Positions 18,310-27,900 of a stretch of DNA of 64,000 bases are shown one piece after another (the stretch's first letter is position 1; every line of letters begins with the position of its first letter). Under the pieces are notes generated by a model that saw nothing but the letters and a program-made list of their open reading frames with translations, made no database searches and had not been told where the DNA came from. The position numbers and the translations under genes are program-made. Source of the stretch: Variovorax sp. dw_308 (GTDB lineage: Bacteria; Pseudomonadota; Gammaproteobacteria; Burkholderiales; Burkholderiaceae_C); contig NZ_JAATOM010000001.1 in NCBI RefSeq assembly GCF_019207085.1, forward strand, positions 434,001 through 498,000, read 5' to 3'.

Positions 18310-20409
18310 TCACGTGCGATCGAAGATCCGCGCGAGGCTCTCGGCCAGCTCCCGCAGCGCCAGCGGCTTGCGCATGAGCGCCACCACGCCGACGTCGCGC
18401 GCACGCTGCTCCAGCGCCGCGTCGACGTTGCCGCTGACCAGCAGCACCGGCAGCCCAGGCCGCACCGCGAGCAGCCGCCGCGCCAGCTCGCTGCCGGCGA
18501 GTCCCGGCAGCATCTCGTCGGTGAGCACCGCATCGAAACGCTGTGGGTCTTCCATGAAGGCGTCCAGCGCACGCTCGGACGATTCGAAGCCGACCGGCTC
18601 GTAGCCCAGTTCAGCCAGCAGTTCCTCGGCCAGTTCGACCAGCGGCCGTTCGTCGTCCACCACCATCACCACCTGGCCCTGGCCGAGCGGCCAGCCGGGC
18701 TCGGGGCGCTGCGGCAGACTTTCGAATTCACCGGAAACCGGCAGCCAGATGGCCACCCGGGTGCCGTGGCCCGGCTGGCTCTCGATGTCGATCGCCCCGC
18801 CCAGATCGGCCACGATGCCGTGCACCATCGACAGCCCGAGCCCCGTGCCTTCGCCGACCTTCTTGGTCGTGAAGAAGGGATCGAAGGCGCGCTGGAGCAC
18901 TTCGGCCGACATGCCGCGCCCGGTGTCCGACACCGTCAGGCGCACATAGGCCCCCGCGGCGAGTTCGCCATGCAGCAGCGGGCGCCGCGTGCCGGACTGC
19001 ACGCGGTCCAGGCCGACATCGATGACGCCGGCATCGCCGATCGCCTGGGCGGCGTTGGTGCACAGGTTCATGACGACCTGGTAGAGCTGGGTGCCGTCGC
19101 CCAGCACCGCCGCCGTGCCGGCCTCCAGGCGCGCGTCGAAGCGGATGCCTTCGGGCAGCGTCGGGCGCAGCATCGCCATGGCCTCTTCCGCGACCGCCTG
19201 GATCGGCACCGGCACGCGCTCGGCGAAGCCGCTGCGGCTGAAGTCGAGAATCCGGCGCACCAGCACGCGCGCCCGCGCGCCGGCCTGCATGACACGGTCG
19301 ATGTGGCGGCGCATGTCGGTGCCCGGCACGGCGTGCTGCTGGGCCATCTCGCCGAAGCCGAGGATCGCGCCGAGGATGTTGTTGAAGTCGTGGGCGATGC
19401 CGCCGGCCAGCGTGCCCAGCGACTCCAGCCGATGGGCCTTCTGCAGCCGGGCCTGCAGCGCGGCCTTCTCGGCTTCACCGGCCTCCAGCCGCCGCAGTTG
19501 GCGCAGCAGGCCTGCGATGGTCAGCACCACCAGCGCGGTCAGCAGCAGCGTGCGGATGACGGCGCTGCGCACCTCGTCGTGCCAGGGGCGCAGGGCGTTG
19601 TCCTCGTCGCGCGTGATCGTCAGCGTCAGCGGCCGGTGGCCGACGCCCACGGCCGCCAGCAGCTTGGCCCGGCCGTCGGCCGGACTGACCGCGCGATCGA
19701 CCAGCGGGTCGCCCTTGAAAGCGGGCAGTTCGGGGAAGCGCTGGCTGGTGTCGCGCCCGGGGATCTCGGGCTGCCGCACCACCAGCGTGCCGTCGTCGAG
19801 CGTCAGGATCAGGGCGCTGCCTTCCCCGAGTTCGATCGCCGAATAGGCCGCCTGGATCGCCTGCAGCGTGACGGTGGCGGCCACCACGCCGTCGAAGGTG
19901 CCATCCGGTTTGTTCAGTCGGCGCGACACCACCAGCGCCGCCACTCGCTCGGTGCGCGTGACCACCGGATCGTTGATGAACAGCCCGCCCGACATCCGGT
20001 CGCGCTGGTTCCGGAAATAGGGCCGGTCGGAGACATCGGCCAGCGGCTCACCCGTGATGCGCGACCGATGCAGCTGCATGCCCTGCGCGTTGACGATCGA
20101 GAGCACGCTCACCTGCGAGACGCCGACCACGCGCGACGCCAGGGCTTCGGAGATCGCCTCCGGCGCAAGCACGCGGCCGCTGCTCTCCCACCACACGCTG
20201 GTGTCGCGCAACAGCACGTCGACGGCCTGCAATGTCCGGGCGCCTTGCTCGGCCAGCGCCTTGGCCAGGTTGCCGAGTTCGCGTTCGTTGGCGAGCATGA
20301 TCTGCTGGTGCAGCCGCCAGCCGTCGTACACCGCCGAGCCGGTGAAGACGGTGACCAGCACGATGCCCGCGGCAATGATGCGCTGCCGGAGCCGTTCACC
20401 CGATGTCAT
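18310..20409 (-). CDS. Hybrid sensor histidine kinase with dCache-type sensor and C-terminal receiver
   Basis: A 699-residue membrane kinase. TM1 lies at about 9-28, a periplasmic PDC/dCache-like sensor at about 30-285 (SDRPYFRNQRD and GLFINDPVVTRTERVAALVVSRRL are typical) and TM2 at about 292-312. The HisKA H-box is GGIAHDFNNILG, followed by N-box NLCTNAAQAIGD, G1 VSDTGRGM and G2 GEGTGLGLSMVHGIV. The C-terminal receiver (about 575-695) has VVDDE, the phospho-acceptor in VLTDEML and the Lys in MRKPLAL. It reads a small periplasmic ligand and signals by phosphotransfer. Only 9 nt separate it from the lone receiver upstream, so they form one unit, divergent from the OmpR-type regulator. The ligand is unknown. 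Confidence 0.92.
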   Translation of the reverse strand: MTSGERLRQRIIAAGIVLVTVFTGSAVYDGWRLHQQIMLANERELGNLAKALAEQGARTLQAVDVLLRDTSVWWESSGRVLAPEAISEALASRVVGVSQVSVLSIVNAQGMQLHRSRITGEPLADVSDRPYFRNQRDRMSGGLFINDPVVTRTERVAALVVSRRLNKPDGTFDGVVAATVTLQAIQAAYSAIELGEGSALILTLDDGTLVVRQPEIPGRDTSQRFPELPAFKGDPLVDRAVSPADGRAKLLAAVGVGHRPLTLTITRDEDNALRPWHDEVRSAVIRTLLLTALVVLTIAGLLRQLRRLEAGEAEKAALQARLQKAHRLESLGTLAGGIAHDFNNILGAILGFGEMAQQHAVPGTDMRRHIDRVMQAGARARVLVRRILDFSRSGFAERVPVPIQAVAEEAMAMLRPTLPEGIRFDARLEAGTAAVLGDGTQLYQVVMNLCTNAAQAIGDAGVIDVGLDRVQSGTRRPLLHGELAAGAYVRLTVSDTGRGMSAEVLQRAFDPFFTTKKVGEGTGLGLSMVHGIVADLGGAIDIESQPGHGTRVAIWLPVSGEFESLPQRPEPGWPLGQGQVVMVVDDERPLVELAEELLAELGYEPVGFESSERALDAFMEDPQRFDAVLTDEMLPGLAGSELARRLLAVRPGLPVLLVSGNVDAALEQRARDVGVVALMRKPLALRELAESLARIFDRT

Positions 20410-20418
20410 GGCATGAAG

Positions 20419-20781
20419 CTAGAAGGCAGCCGCCACGGCGCCGAGCATCTCCTCCCGGCTGCACGGCTTGGCCAGCAATCGGCTGACGCCGAGCGCACGG
20501 GCCACGACGGAATCGCCGCCGAGGCTGCGACCGACCTGGGTCGACATGCCGATGACCGAGGAACGCGGGTAGATGGTGTGCGCCGCCTGCACCGCGCGGG
20601 CGGTCTCGCCGCTGGACGAGCGCGGATAGGGAAGGTCGAGGATGACCAGGTCGACCGTGGCGTCAGGCGCAGGGTCGAGCCGACGCAGCGAGCAGACGTC
20701 GTGCCCCTCGCTGGCCAGCCATTCGGAGATCAGCATGCGCATCGCTCCATCTTCCTCGATAACCATGATCTTCGACATCAA
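20419..20781 (-). CDS. Stand-alone response-regulator receiver protein
   Basis: A 120-residue single CheY-like domain with no output domain. The acidic pocket is VIEEDGAMR, the phospho-acceptor Asp is in LVILDLPY, the Thr/Ser position is in VIGMST and the conserved Lys is in LLAKPCS. It probably acts as a phosphotransfer intermediate or kinase modulator with the hybrid kinase that follows 9 nt downstream on the same strand. Confidence 0.85.
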   Translation of the reverse strand: MMSKIMVIEEDGAMRMLISEWLASEGHDVCSLRRLDPAPDATVDLVILDLPYPRSSSGETARAVQAAHTIYPRSSVIGMSTQVGRSLGGDSVVARALGVSRLLAKPCSREEMLGAVAAAF

Positions 20782-20925
20782 ATCGGTCCCTGTCCTGCGC
20801 CGGGCGGAGTTGCCCGTGCAGTACCGATTGGAGCCGTTGCCGATGCCGACGCAATGTCGTATCCGGTTTCACTTGTAATCCGGCCGTAGGCTCCCGTAGC
20901 ATCAATGGGTCTACGCTTCGAAGCC

Positions 20926-21660
20926 ATGCAAACCGCTTCACCCCACATCCTCGTCGTCGATGACGATCCGGCGCTGCGAGAGCTGTTGTCGGACTACCTG
21001 GCGGAGAACGAATTCCAGGTGACCGCCGTCGCGAGCGGGATCGAGATGAACGCCGTGCTGCAGGAGAACGTGATCGACCTGGTCATGCTCGACCTGCGGC
21101 TGGGCGGCGAGGACGGCATGCAGCTGGCGCGCACCCTGCGCGACACCAGCGAGGTGCCGGTCATCATCGTCACCGGCAAGCAGGACGAGGCCGATCGGGT
21201 CATGGGCCTGGAGATCGCCGCCGACGACTACGTCACAAAGCCCTTCAGCAACCGCGAGATGCTGGCGCGGATTCGCGCCGTGCTGCGCCGCTACCAGGCC
21301 AGAGCCGACGCCGCTCCCCAGGGACACAGCACCAAGCGCCGGGCCTATCGCTTCTCCGGATGGGAACTCAACTTGCTGGCACGGCGCCTGACCTCGCCGG
21401 AAGGCAAGCGCGTCGAACTCAGCAACGGGGAATTCAACCTGCTGCTGGCCCTGTGCGAGCAACCGCAACGCGTGTTGTCGCGCGACCAGTTGCTGGAGCT
21501 GTCGCGCCTGCATGGCGCCGAGGTGTACGACCGCTCGATCGATGTGCAGATCCTGCGGCTGCGCCGCAAGATCGAGGTCGATGCCTCGGCACCAAAGATG
21601 ATCCGAACCGAGCGCGGGGCCGGCTACGTGTTCGAGCAGCAGGTCCAGGTGGTGCACTGA
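20926..21660 (+). CDS. OmpR/PhoB-family response regulator
   Basis: A 244-residue two-domain regulator. Receiver: ILVVDDDPALRELLSDYL, phospho-acceptor in VMLDLRLGGEDG, Thr in IIVTGK and Lys in YVTKPFSNREML. The C-terminal winged-helix DNA-binding domain spans about 140-240, ending in RSIDVQILRLRRKI and RTERGAGYVF. I prefer ATG 20926 because it starts just before the receiver; ATG 20905 in the same frame is possible, and neither has a strong RBS. It is divergent from the kinase/receiver pair and most likely their partner. Whether it controls the nearby RND operon or the exported proteins downstream is not shown. Confidence 0.9.
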   Translation: MQTASPHILVVDDDPALRELLSDYLAENEFQVTAVASGIEMNAVLQENVIDLVMLDLRLGGEDGMQLARTLRDTSEVPVIIVTGKQDEADRVMGLEIAADDYVTKPFSNREMLARIRAVLRRYQARADAAPQGHSTKRRAYRFSGWELNLLARRLTSPEGKRVELSNGEFNLLLALCEQPQRVLSRDQLLELSRLHGAEVYDRSIDVQILRLRRKIEVDASAPKMIRTERGAGYVFEQQVQVVH

Positions 21661-21825
21661 GCAAGTCCGCCGCGCGGCGTATTGCAGCTGAAACCGCCCG
21701 CATTTCGATTGGATTCGACCACCGGCCCGCGTGCAACGCGCGGGCAATGGCAGTGAGGGATCTTGGAGCCTGCCGGTTCGAGGCCAGTGCATTCCGCGCT
21801 GCGGGGCTGGCGCAGGAGCACTCCA

Positions 21826-22623
21826 ATGATCAATCGACGCAATTTTTCCGCAATCCTGGCCGGCGCCGGCGCTTCGCTGGTGGCGGCAACCTCGATGGCC
21901 CAGTCCATTCCCGGTCCCGCACCACGGCGCAGCGCCGCCAACGTGCGAGTTCGCAACGTGGTTCTCGTTCATGGCGCCTATGCCGACGGTTCCTGCTGGC
22001 TCGATGTCATCGGCCGCCTGCAGGCCGCAGGACTGCGTGCCACGGCGGTGCAGAACCCCCTGACCTCGCTCGACGATGACGTCCAGGCCACGCGCCGCAT
22101 CCTCGATCTGCAGGACGGACCGACCGTGCTGGTCGGCCACTCGTGGGCCGGCATGGTCATCAGCGAGGCAGGGGTCCACGAGAAGGTGTCCGGCCTGGTC
22201 TATGTCTCGGCCCGGGCGCCCGATGCAGGCGAGGACTTCGGCGCGCTCGCCGCCAAGTTTCCCAAGCCACCGGCCAGCGCCGGGCTGGTCACGTCCGGCG
22301 GCTTTGCGCAACTGAGCGAAGAGGCCTTCCTGCGCGACTTCGCGGGCGACATCGACCCCGTCAAGGCGCGTGTGCTCTACGCCGTGCAGGGCCGCGTGGC
22401 ATCGACGCTGTTCAACGGCCGCACGACGGTGGCTGCGTGGCGCAGCAAGCCGTCGTGGTACCAGGTCTCCAGCAACGACCGCACGATCAATCCGGACCTG
22501 GAGCGCTTCCTGGCCCAGCGCATGAAGGCCAGGACCATCGAGCTGCCGTCGAGCCACCTGGGCCTCATCTCGCATCCGGACGAGATCACCGACCTCATCC
22601 TCGAGGCGGCGGCCCACGGCTGA
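21826..22623 (+). CDS. Exported alpha/beta hydrolase
   Basis: A 265-residue alpha/beta-hydrolase with a twin-arginine-like signal (MINRRNFSAILAGAGASLVAATSMA). The oxyanion/strand motif VVLVHGAYADGS is followed by the nucleophile elbow GHSWAG (Ser), with a candidate His in SSHLGL near the C terminus. The pattern resembles the EstC/salicylate-esterase-like group often annotated as 'alpha/beta fold hydrolase' in periplasmic form. I chose the ATG at 21826 because CAGGAG lies about 8 nt upstream and the signal peptide begins there. The substrate is unknown. Confidence 0.87.
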   Translation: MINRRNFSAILAGAGASLVAATSMAQSIPGPAPRRSAANVRVRNVVLVHGAYADGSCWLDVIGRLQAAGLRATAVQNPLTSLDDDVQATRRILDLQDGPTVLVGHSWAGMVISEAGVHEKVSGLVYVSARAPDAGEDFGALAAKFPKPPASAGLVTSGGFAQLSEEAFLRDFAGDIDPVKARVLYAVQGRVASTLFNGRTTVAAWRSKPSWYQVSSNDRTINPDLERFLAQRMKARTIELPSSHLGLISHPDEITDLILEAAAHG

Positions 22624-22834
22624 ACCGGGGCAGGAACTGCAGTGTTTCAAAAGCAATCTGATCCGTTTCATGCGCATTGCACAGCCTCCGCGATGCAATC
22701 CGGCCGCAACCGCCGGAATCGACAGTAGAGGCACCGAAGCAGACGCAAGTCGCCAGGTAATTCAAAGAGGTCGCCGGATGCGTGTCTGTCGGCGTTGCCT
22801 CTCTCCTTCATCCAGACGCGCGAAGGAAATCATC

Positions 22835-23293
22835 ATGAAGCAATTCAAGGCAACCATGGCCGCTCTGGCCGCCGTCCTCGCCCTGTCCGCCACCGCGGTC
22901 TCGGCCCAAGGTTTGACCCGCGCAGAAGTGCAGGCGCAACTCAAGGCCGCGGAGGCCAGCGGGGAACTGCAGGCGCTCACCAGCGAGGACAGCGGTTCGG
23001 CCTATCTCGCTTCCCACTTCCACTCGACCGAACCCCGCAGTGAAGTGAAGGCGGAAGTCAAGGAGGCCCGTGCAGACGGCACGCTGAACGCGCTGGATGG
23101 CACCGACAGCGGTTCGTTCTATCTCTCACGCCACGAGGTGCTGGACACGCCGCGCGCGGAAGTGAAGTCCGAGTTGGCGGCGGCCGAGAAGAACGGCACG
23201 CTCGACCAGCTGTATGGCGAGGACAGCGGCTCCTTCGAGTTGGCCGCCCATCGGAACCAGGCCAGCACCCGCGCGGCTGTCGCGTCGAATTGA
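22835..23293 (+). CDS. Exported DUF4148 repeat protein
   Basis: A 152-residue secreted protein with a Sec signal (MKQFKATMAALAAVLALSATAVSAQ). It has three tandem units of about 35 residues, each built as (T/P)R-x-EV-x9-G-x-L-x5-DSGS-x-(Y/F)-(E/L)L. The conserved core is ED/TDSGS, seen at three regular positions. DUF4148 proteins are common, uncharacterised small periplasmic proteins of Burkholderiales. GAAGGA precedes the ATG at 22835 by about 7 nt; the earlier in-frame ATG is unlikely. No function is known. Confidence 0.88.
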   Translation: MKQFKATMAALAAVLALSATAVSAQGLTRAEVQAQLKAAEASGELQALTSEDSGSAYLASHFHSTEPRSEVKAEVKEARADGTLNALDGTDSGSFYLSRHEVLDTPRAEVKSELAAAEKNGTLDQLYGEDSGSFELAAHRNQASTRAAVASN

Positions 23294-23351
23294 GCCGCGG
23301 CGCGAGTCCGGCGCATCGGGTCACCGAATGCGCCGGCTCCTCCTGCCGATG

Positions 23352-23375
23352 CCGCTGGATCGATGCATCCAGCGG
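23352..23375. terminator. Perfect 9-bp hairpin between convergent genes
   Basis: CCGCTGGAT, a six-base loop and ATCCAGCGG. It follows the DUF4148 gene by about 60 nt. There is no T-tract on either strand, so it may be a weak terminator or an RNA-stabilising hairpin. Confidence 0.45.
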
Positions 23376-23388
23376 GCCCTACACATGT

Positions 23389-23418
23389 CGCGCGCTGACT
23401 TCGCAAGGTCAGCGCGCG
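23389..23418. terminator. Perfect 11-bp hairpin between convergent genes
   Basis: CGCGCGCTGAC, an eight-base loop and GTCAGCGCGCG, in the gap between the DUF4148 gene and garD. With the hairpin 14 nt upstream it forms a tandem pair that could serve both converging transcripts. There is no T-tract. Confidence 0.5.
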
Positions 23419-23472
23419 CGTCCGCGTTCAGGTCGGCAGCCTGTCGAAGTCAGTTGGAACCTGACAAACAAT

Positions 23473-25065
23473 TCAAGTCACCGGTGCCGGATTGAACAAC
23501 ACCAGCGCGTTGTGCAGCTTCCAGTGCTCGGCCCATGTCTTCTTGCGACCGCTGGCCACGTCGAGCATCAGCTGGAACATCTCCCAGCCCACGTCCGCGA
23601 TGGTCTTCTCGCCCGTGGCGATGGTGCCCGCGTTGATGTCCATCAAGTCGTGCCAGCGGCGCGCCAGGTCCGCGCGCGTGGCCACCTTGATGACGGGCAC
23701 TTCGGCGAGGCCGTAGGGCGTGCCGCGACCCGTGGTGAACACATGCAGGTTCATGCCTGCGGCGAGTTGCAGCGTGCCGCAGATGAAGTCGCTCGCCGGC
23801 GTGGCTGCGTAGATCAGCCCCTTCTGCTTCACCTTCTCGCCCGGCGAGATCACGCCCGAGATCGGCGAACTCCCCGACTTCACGATCGAGCCCATCGCCT
23901 TCTCCACGATGTTCGACAGCCCGCCCTTCTTGTTGCCCGGCGTCGTGTTGGCGCTGCGGTCCACGCGCCCCTTGTCCAGGTAGGCGTCGTACCAGGCCAT
24001 CTCGCGGATCATCGCCTCGGCCACTTCGGGCGTCGTGGCGCGCGAGGTCAACTGGTCGATGCCATCGCGCACTTCGGTCACTTCCGAGAACATCACGGTG
24101 GCGCCCGCGCGCACCAGCAGGTCGGTGCAGTAGCCCACCGCCGGGTTGGCCGTGACACCGGAGAACGCATCGCTGCCGCCGCACTGCACGCCCACCACCA
24201 GTTCGCTCGCGGGCACGGTCTCGCGCCGACGCGCGTTCAGGCGCTCCAGGTGTTCTTCCGCCTGCCGCATGATCGACTCGACCATCGACATGAAGCCCAC
24301 GTGCGCATCGTCCTGGAGGCAGACCACGTCGAGCTTGGCATCGGCGCTGGAGCCGACATCGGCCACGTTGCGCTCGTCGATCAACGGAATGGTGCCCGGT
24401 GGCATCAGGCGTTCGGGCTGCAGCTTCTCGCAGCCCAGGCTCACCAGCATCACCTCGCCGCCGAAGTTGGGGTTCAGGCTGATGTTGCGCAGCGTGCGGA
24501 TCGGGATGATCGCGTCGGGCGCATCGATGGCTACGCCGCAGCCGTAGGTGTGCTCCAGCGCGACGACATCGTCGACGTTGGGGTACTTGGGCAGCAACTC
24601 GGCCTTGATGCGCGAGACGGCGAAGTCAGTGACGCCGGCCACGCACTGCACGGTCTGCGTGATGGCCAGGATGTTGCGGGTGCCCACCGAGCCGTCGAGG
24701 TTGCGGTAGCCCTCGAAGGTGTAGCCCTCCAGCGGCGGTTGGGGCTCGGGCTTGATGGTGGCGATGGGCAGGCCGACCAACTCGCGTGCGGGCGGCATCT
24801 TCAGGAGGCGCTCATGCACCCACGTGCCCGCGGGCAGCGGCTTGAGCGCATAGCCGATGACCACGTTGTAGCGGCGCACCTCGCCGCCCTCGGGAATGTC
24901 GACCAGCGCGACCTTGTGCGCCTGCGGCACCTTGTCCACCAGCGTGAGGCCCGAGGGGAACACCGTGCCGGCGGGCAGCCCGCCGTCGTTGGCCACGATC
25001 GCGACGTTGTCGGCATCGTGCATCGTGATGTACAGGGGCGCCATTGGCAGTGTTTCGCTTTTCAT
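23473..25065 (-). CDS. garD: Galactarate dehydratase
   Basis: A 530-residue member of the UxaA/GarD family that dehydrates galactarate to 5-keto-4-deoxy-glucarate. It aligns with E. coli GarD along its length by eye: [111 protein letters not shown] and [13 protein letters not shown] lies 7 nt before the ATG. It is the last gene of the four-gene minus-strand operon udh-exuT-gudP-garD, 28 nt after gudP. It fits as the enzyme that consumes the aldarate made by uronate dehydrogenase. A decayed copy of its 3' end lies at 11522-11985. Confidence 0.94.
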   Translation of the reverse strand: MKSETLPMAPLYITMHDADNVAIVANDGGLPAGTVFPSGLTLVDKVPQAHKVALVDIPEGGEVRRYNVVIGYALKPLPAGTWVHERLLKMPPARELVGLPIATIKPEPQPPLEGYTFEGYRNLDGSVGTRNILAITQTVQCVAGVTDFAVSRIKAELLPKYPNVDDVVALEHTYGCGVAIDAPDAIIPIRTLRNISLNPNFGGEVMLVSLGCEKLQPERLMPPGTIPLIDERNVADVGSSADAKLDVVCLQDDAHVGFMSMVESIMRQAEEHLERLNARRRETVPASELVVGVQCGGSDAFSGVTANPAVGYCTDLLVRAGATVMFSEVTEVRDGIDQLTSRATTPEVAEAMIREMAWYDAYLDKGRVDRSANTTPGNKKGGLSNIVEKAMGSIVKSGSSPISGVISPGEKVKQKGLIYAATPASDFICGTLQLAAGMNLHVFTTGRGTPYGLAEVPVIKVATRADLARRWHDLMDINAGTIATGEKTIADVGWEMFQLMLDVASGRKKTWAEHWKLHNALVLFNPAPVT

Positions 25066-25093
25066 GTGGGACTCCGATGATTCATTCAGTTCG

Positions 25094-26470
25094 TCAGTGC
25101 TTGAGCTCGATGCGCTTGATGTCCTTCACGATCACCAGGTACGCGAAGACCGTCACCAGCGCATTCAATCCCACGAACACCAGCGCCCCGGCAAACGACC
25201 CGGTCGCAGCCAGGATGTAGCCAATGACGATCGGCGTCACGATACCCGCCACGGCGCCAAAGGTGTTGAAGATGCTGCCGGCCAGGCCGATCACTTCCTT
25301 GGGTGCCACGTCGGCCATGACCGCCCAGCCCAGTGCGCCGAAGCCCTTGCCGAAGAAGGCGAGCGCCATGAGGCCCACGATCATCCAGTCGGCCGAGACG
25401 TAGTTGCACAGGATCATGGTCATCGACATCACCATGCCGACGACGATGGGCGTCTTGCGCGCCGCGGTGGCGGTGAAGCCCTTGCGCATCATCCAGTCCG
25501 ACACCACGCCGCCGAGCACGCCGCCGACGAAGCCGCAGATGGCCGGCAGCGACACCATGAAGCCGGCCTGCATGATCGTCATGTGGCGTTCCTGGACCAG
25601 GTACACCGGGAACCAGGTCAGGAAGAAGTAGGTCAGCACGTTGATCGAGAACTGGCCGATGTACACGCCCAGCAGCATGCGGTTGGTCAGCAACTGCTTC
25701 ACGTAGAAGGCCGTCTGGCCCTTCGGCAAGGCGGTGGCGGTGGGGCCGCCGCGCTCGCCCATGTGAATCAGCCCGCCGCCGGCCTCGATGTGGTCGAGTT
25801 CCGCCTTGTTGACCGAGGGATGCCTGGCCGGGCTGTGGATGAGGAACCACCACGCGATCGCCAGCGCCACGCCCAATGCGCCCATGAACAGGTAGACGTA
25901 GTGCCAGCCGAGCCAATGCGTCACCGCCGCCATGATCGGCGTGAAGACCACCGCCGCGAAGTACTGCGCCGCGTTGAAGATGGCAGAGGCGGTGCCGCGC
26001 TCCTTGGTCGGGAACCAGCTCGCGACCACCTTGGCATTGGCCGGGAAAGCGGGCGCTTCCGCCATGCCGACAAAGAAGCGCATCACGAACAGCGTCGTCA
26101 CCGCCAGCGCCGCACTGGTCGCCACGCCGATCGACGCCTGCATCAGCGTGAACACAGACCAGAAGAAGATGCTCGCCGCGTAGACCTTGCGCGCGCCGAA
26201 GCGGTCCAGCAGCCAGCCGCCCGGCATCTGCGAGAGCACGTAGGCCCAGCTGAAGGCCGAGAAGATGTAGCCCATCTGGATCGTGTCGAAGCCGAACTCC
26301 TGGCGCATCGCCGGGCCGGTGATCGACAGGGTGGCGCGGTCGGCGTAGTTCACCGTGGTCACGATGAAGATCATCAGCAGCACCCAGTAGCGCACGCGCG
26401 TGGGTTTGCTTGCTTCCGCAGTGCTGGGCATGGCGTCGGGCGAGTCTTTGAGGGTGAGTGTCTGGTTCAT
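25094..26470 (-). CDS. MFS aldarate transporter (GudP/GarP-like, ACS family)
   Basis: A 458-residue 12-helix transporter of the anion:cation symporter family. It has [48 protein letters not shown] and [19 protein letters not shown], close to GudP/GarP, which import glucarate and galactarate. GGAGA lies about 6 nt before the ATG at 26470; a longer start at 26515 is less likely. Its neighbours udh and garD point to a dicarboxylic sugar acid as substrate. Confidence 0.87.
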   Translation of the reverse strand: MNQTLTLKDSPDAMPSTAEASKPTRVRYWVLLMIFIVTTVNYADRATLSITGPAMRQEFGFDTIQMGYIFSAFSWAYVLSQMPGGWLLDRFGARKVYAASIFFWSVFTLMQASIGVATSAALAVTTLFVMRFFVGMAEAPAFPANAKVVASWFPTKERGTASAIFNAAQYFAAVVFTPIMAAVTHWLGWHYVYLFMGALGVALAIAWWFLIHSPARHPSVNKAELDHIEAGGGLIHMGERGGPTATALPKGQTAFYVKQLLTNRMLLGVYIGQFSINVLTYFFLTWFPVYLVQERHMTIMQAGFMVSLPAICGFVGGVLGGVVSDWMMRKGFTATAARKTPIVVGMVMSMTMILCNYVSADWMIVGLMALAFFGKGFGALGWAVMADVAPKEVIGLAGSIFNTFGAVAGIVTPIVIGYILAATGSFAGALVFVGLNALVTVFAYLVIVKDIKRIELKH

Positions 26471-26557
26471 CGATGTCTCCGTGGGCTTGGGTCGGGCCGG
26501 CGTTTGCTGCTTCATGTGCAGGGACGCCGACGCTTCTCGTTCAGCAGGTGCTTCGGT

Positions 26558-27850
26558 TCACTTGGCCACGGCGACTGCCGGCTGCCAGCGCGGTTCGGGC
26601 ACCCGGTCGCCGCTTCGGGCCAGCAGGCACACGACCACGGCTGCGGCGATGTCGAACACCGCCAGCACCACGAACAGCGGGCTGTAACCCACTTGCGTGA
26701 CGAGCACGCCGAACAGTGCGGTGAACGCCGCGGCGCCCAGGTAGCCCGCCATGCCGCCCATGCCGGTGGCCGTGGCGACTTCGTTCTTGCCGAACATGTC
26801 CGAGGTGATGGAGTACAGGGCGCCCGACAGCGTCTGGTGCGCAAAGCCACCCACGCACAGCAGCGCAATCGCGACGTACGGGCTGGCGACGAAGCCGACG
26901 CAGGCCGGACCGACCATGCACAGGGCGCCGAAGACGAACACCATCTTGCGTGACGTGAACAGCGAGACCTTGGCGTACTTGTGGAAGAGCGGGCTCAGGT
27001 AGCCGCCGAGCACGCAGCCGATGTCCGCTGCCAGGAAGGGCATCCACGCGAACATGGCGACTTCCTTCAGGTTCATGTGCCGCTCGGTCATCATGTAGAG
27101 CGGGATCCAGGCATTGAAGGTCTGCCATGCCGGCTCGGACAGGATGCGGGGGATGCCGATGGCCCAGAAGTCGCGGCTGCGGATCATCTCGGTCCACTTG
27201 CGCTTGGCTGCGCCGGCGTTGGCGTACTTCGCCTCCTGGCCGGACAGGATGTAGTCACGCTCCTTGTCGGTCAGGGCCTGATGATCCTTCGGGTGGCGAT
27301 AGAACAGCATCCACAGTGCACTCCACACGATGCCCAGCGCGCCGACGATCAGGAAGGCCCATTGCCATTGCCCATGCATCAGGGCCCAGACCACCAGCGG
27401 CGGTGCCAGCAAGGCGCCGACCGACGAGCCAATGTTGAACCAGCCGATCGCCACCGAGCGCTCCTTGGCTGGGAACCACTCCGTCGTGGACTTGACGCCG
27501 GCCGGGATGCCGGCCGCTTCGGTCAGCCCCAACACGCCGCGGAAGAAGGCGAGGCTTTGCCAACCGGTGGACCATGCCGCCGCGGCGCAGGCCAGCGACC
27601 AGAGCAGCGCAAAGATGCCGAAGCCGATCTTGGTGCCGATCGCGTCGAGCAGGTAGCCGGCGACAGGCTGCATGAACGCGTAGCAGAGCTGCCATGCGAC
27701 CACGATGTGCGAGTACTGCTCCACCGTGATGTTGAGGTCCTTCATCAGCGTCGGTGCTGCCACCGACAGCGTGTTGCGCGCGAGGTAATTGACGATGAGG
27801 CCGGCCGAAACCAGACCGACCATCCACCAGCGCAAGCCTTTGATCTTCAT
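26558..27850 (-). CDS. MFS hexuronate transporter (ExuT-like)
   Basis: A 430-residue major facilitator. It starts MKIKGLRWWMVGLVSAGLIVNYLARNTLSVAAPTL..., with the ExuT-type RGVLGLTEAAGIPAGVKSTTEWFPAKERS block in TM4/loop. AGGAG lies about 8 nt before the ATG. It sits between uronate dehydrogenase and the aldarate transporter, so galacturonate or glucuronate is the likely substrate. Two different MFS importers in one operon would cover both the uronic and the aldaric acid. Confidence 0.85.
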   Translation of the reverse strand: MKIKGLRWWMVGLVSAGLIVNYLARNTLSVAAPTLMKDLNITVEQYSHIVVAWQLCYAFMQPVAGYLLDAIGTKIGFGIFALLWSLACAAAAWSTGWQSLAFFRGVLGLTEAAGIPAGVKSTTEWFPAKERSVAIGWFNIGSSVGALLAPPLVVWALMHGQWQWAFLIVGALGIVWSALWMLFYRHPKDHQALTDKERDYILSGQEAKYANAGAAKRKWTEMIRSRDFWAIGIPRILSEPAWQTFNAWIPLYMMTERHMNLKEVAMFAWMPFLAADIGCVLGGYLSPLFHKYAKVSLFTSRKMVFVFGALCMVGPACVGFVASPYVAIALLCVGGFAHQTLSGALYSITSDMFGKNEVATATGMGGMAGYLGAAAFTALFGVLVTQVGYSPLFVVLAVFDIAAAVVVCLLARSGDRVPEPRWQPAVAVAK

Positions 27851-27900
27851 CGTGATGTCTCCTGTTGTGTATGAATCCGGGAGTTCAGGAAAAGGGAGCG

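Noticed and set aside
18262..20889. An 875-codon open frame on the plus strand over the hybrid kinase
   Set aside because: Same GC-driven shadow effect. The minus strand carries all kinase motifs in order.
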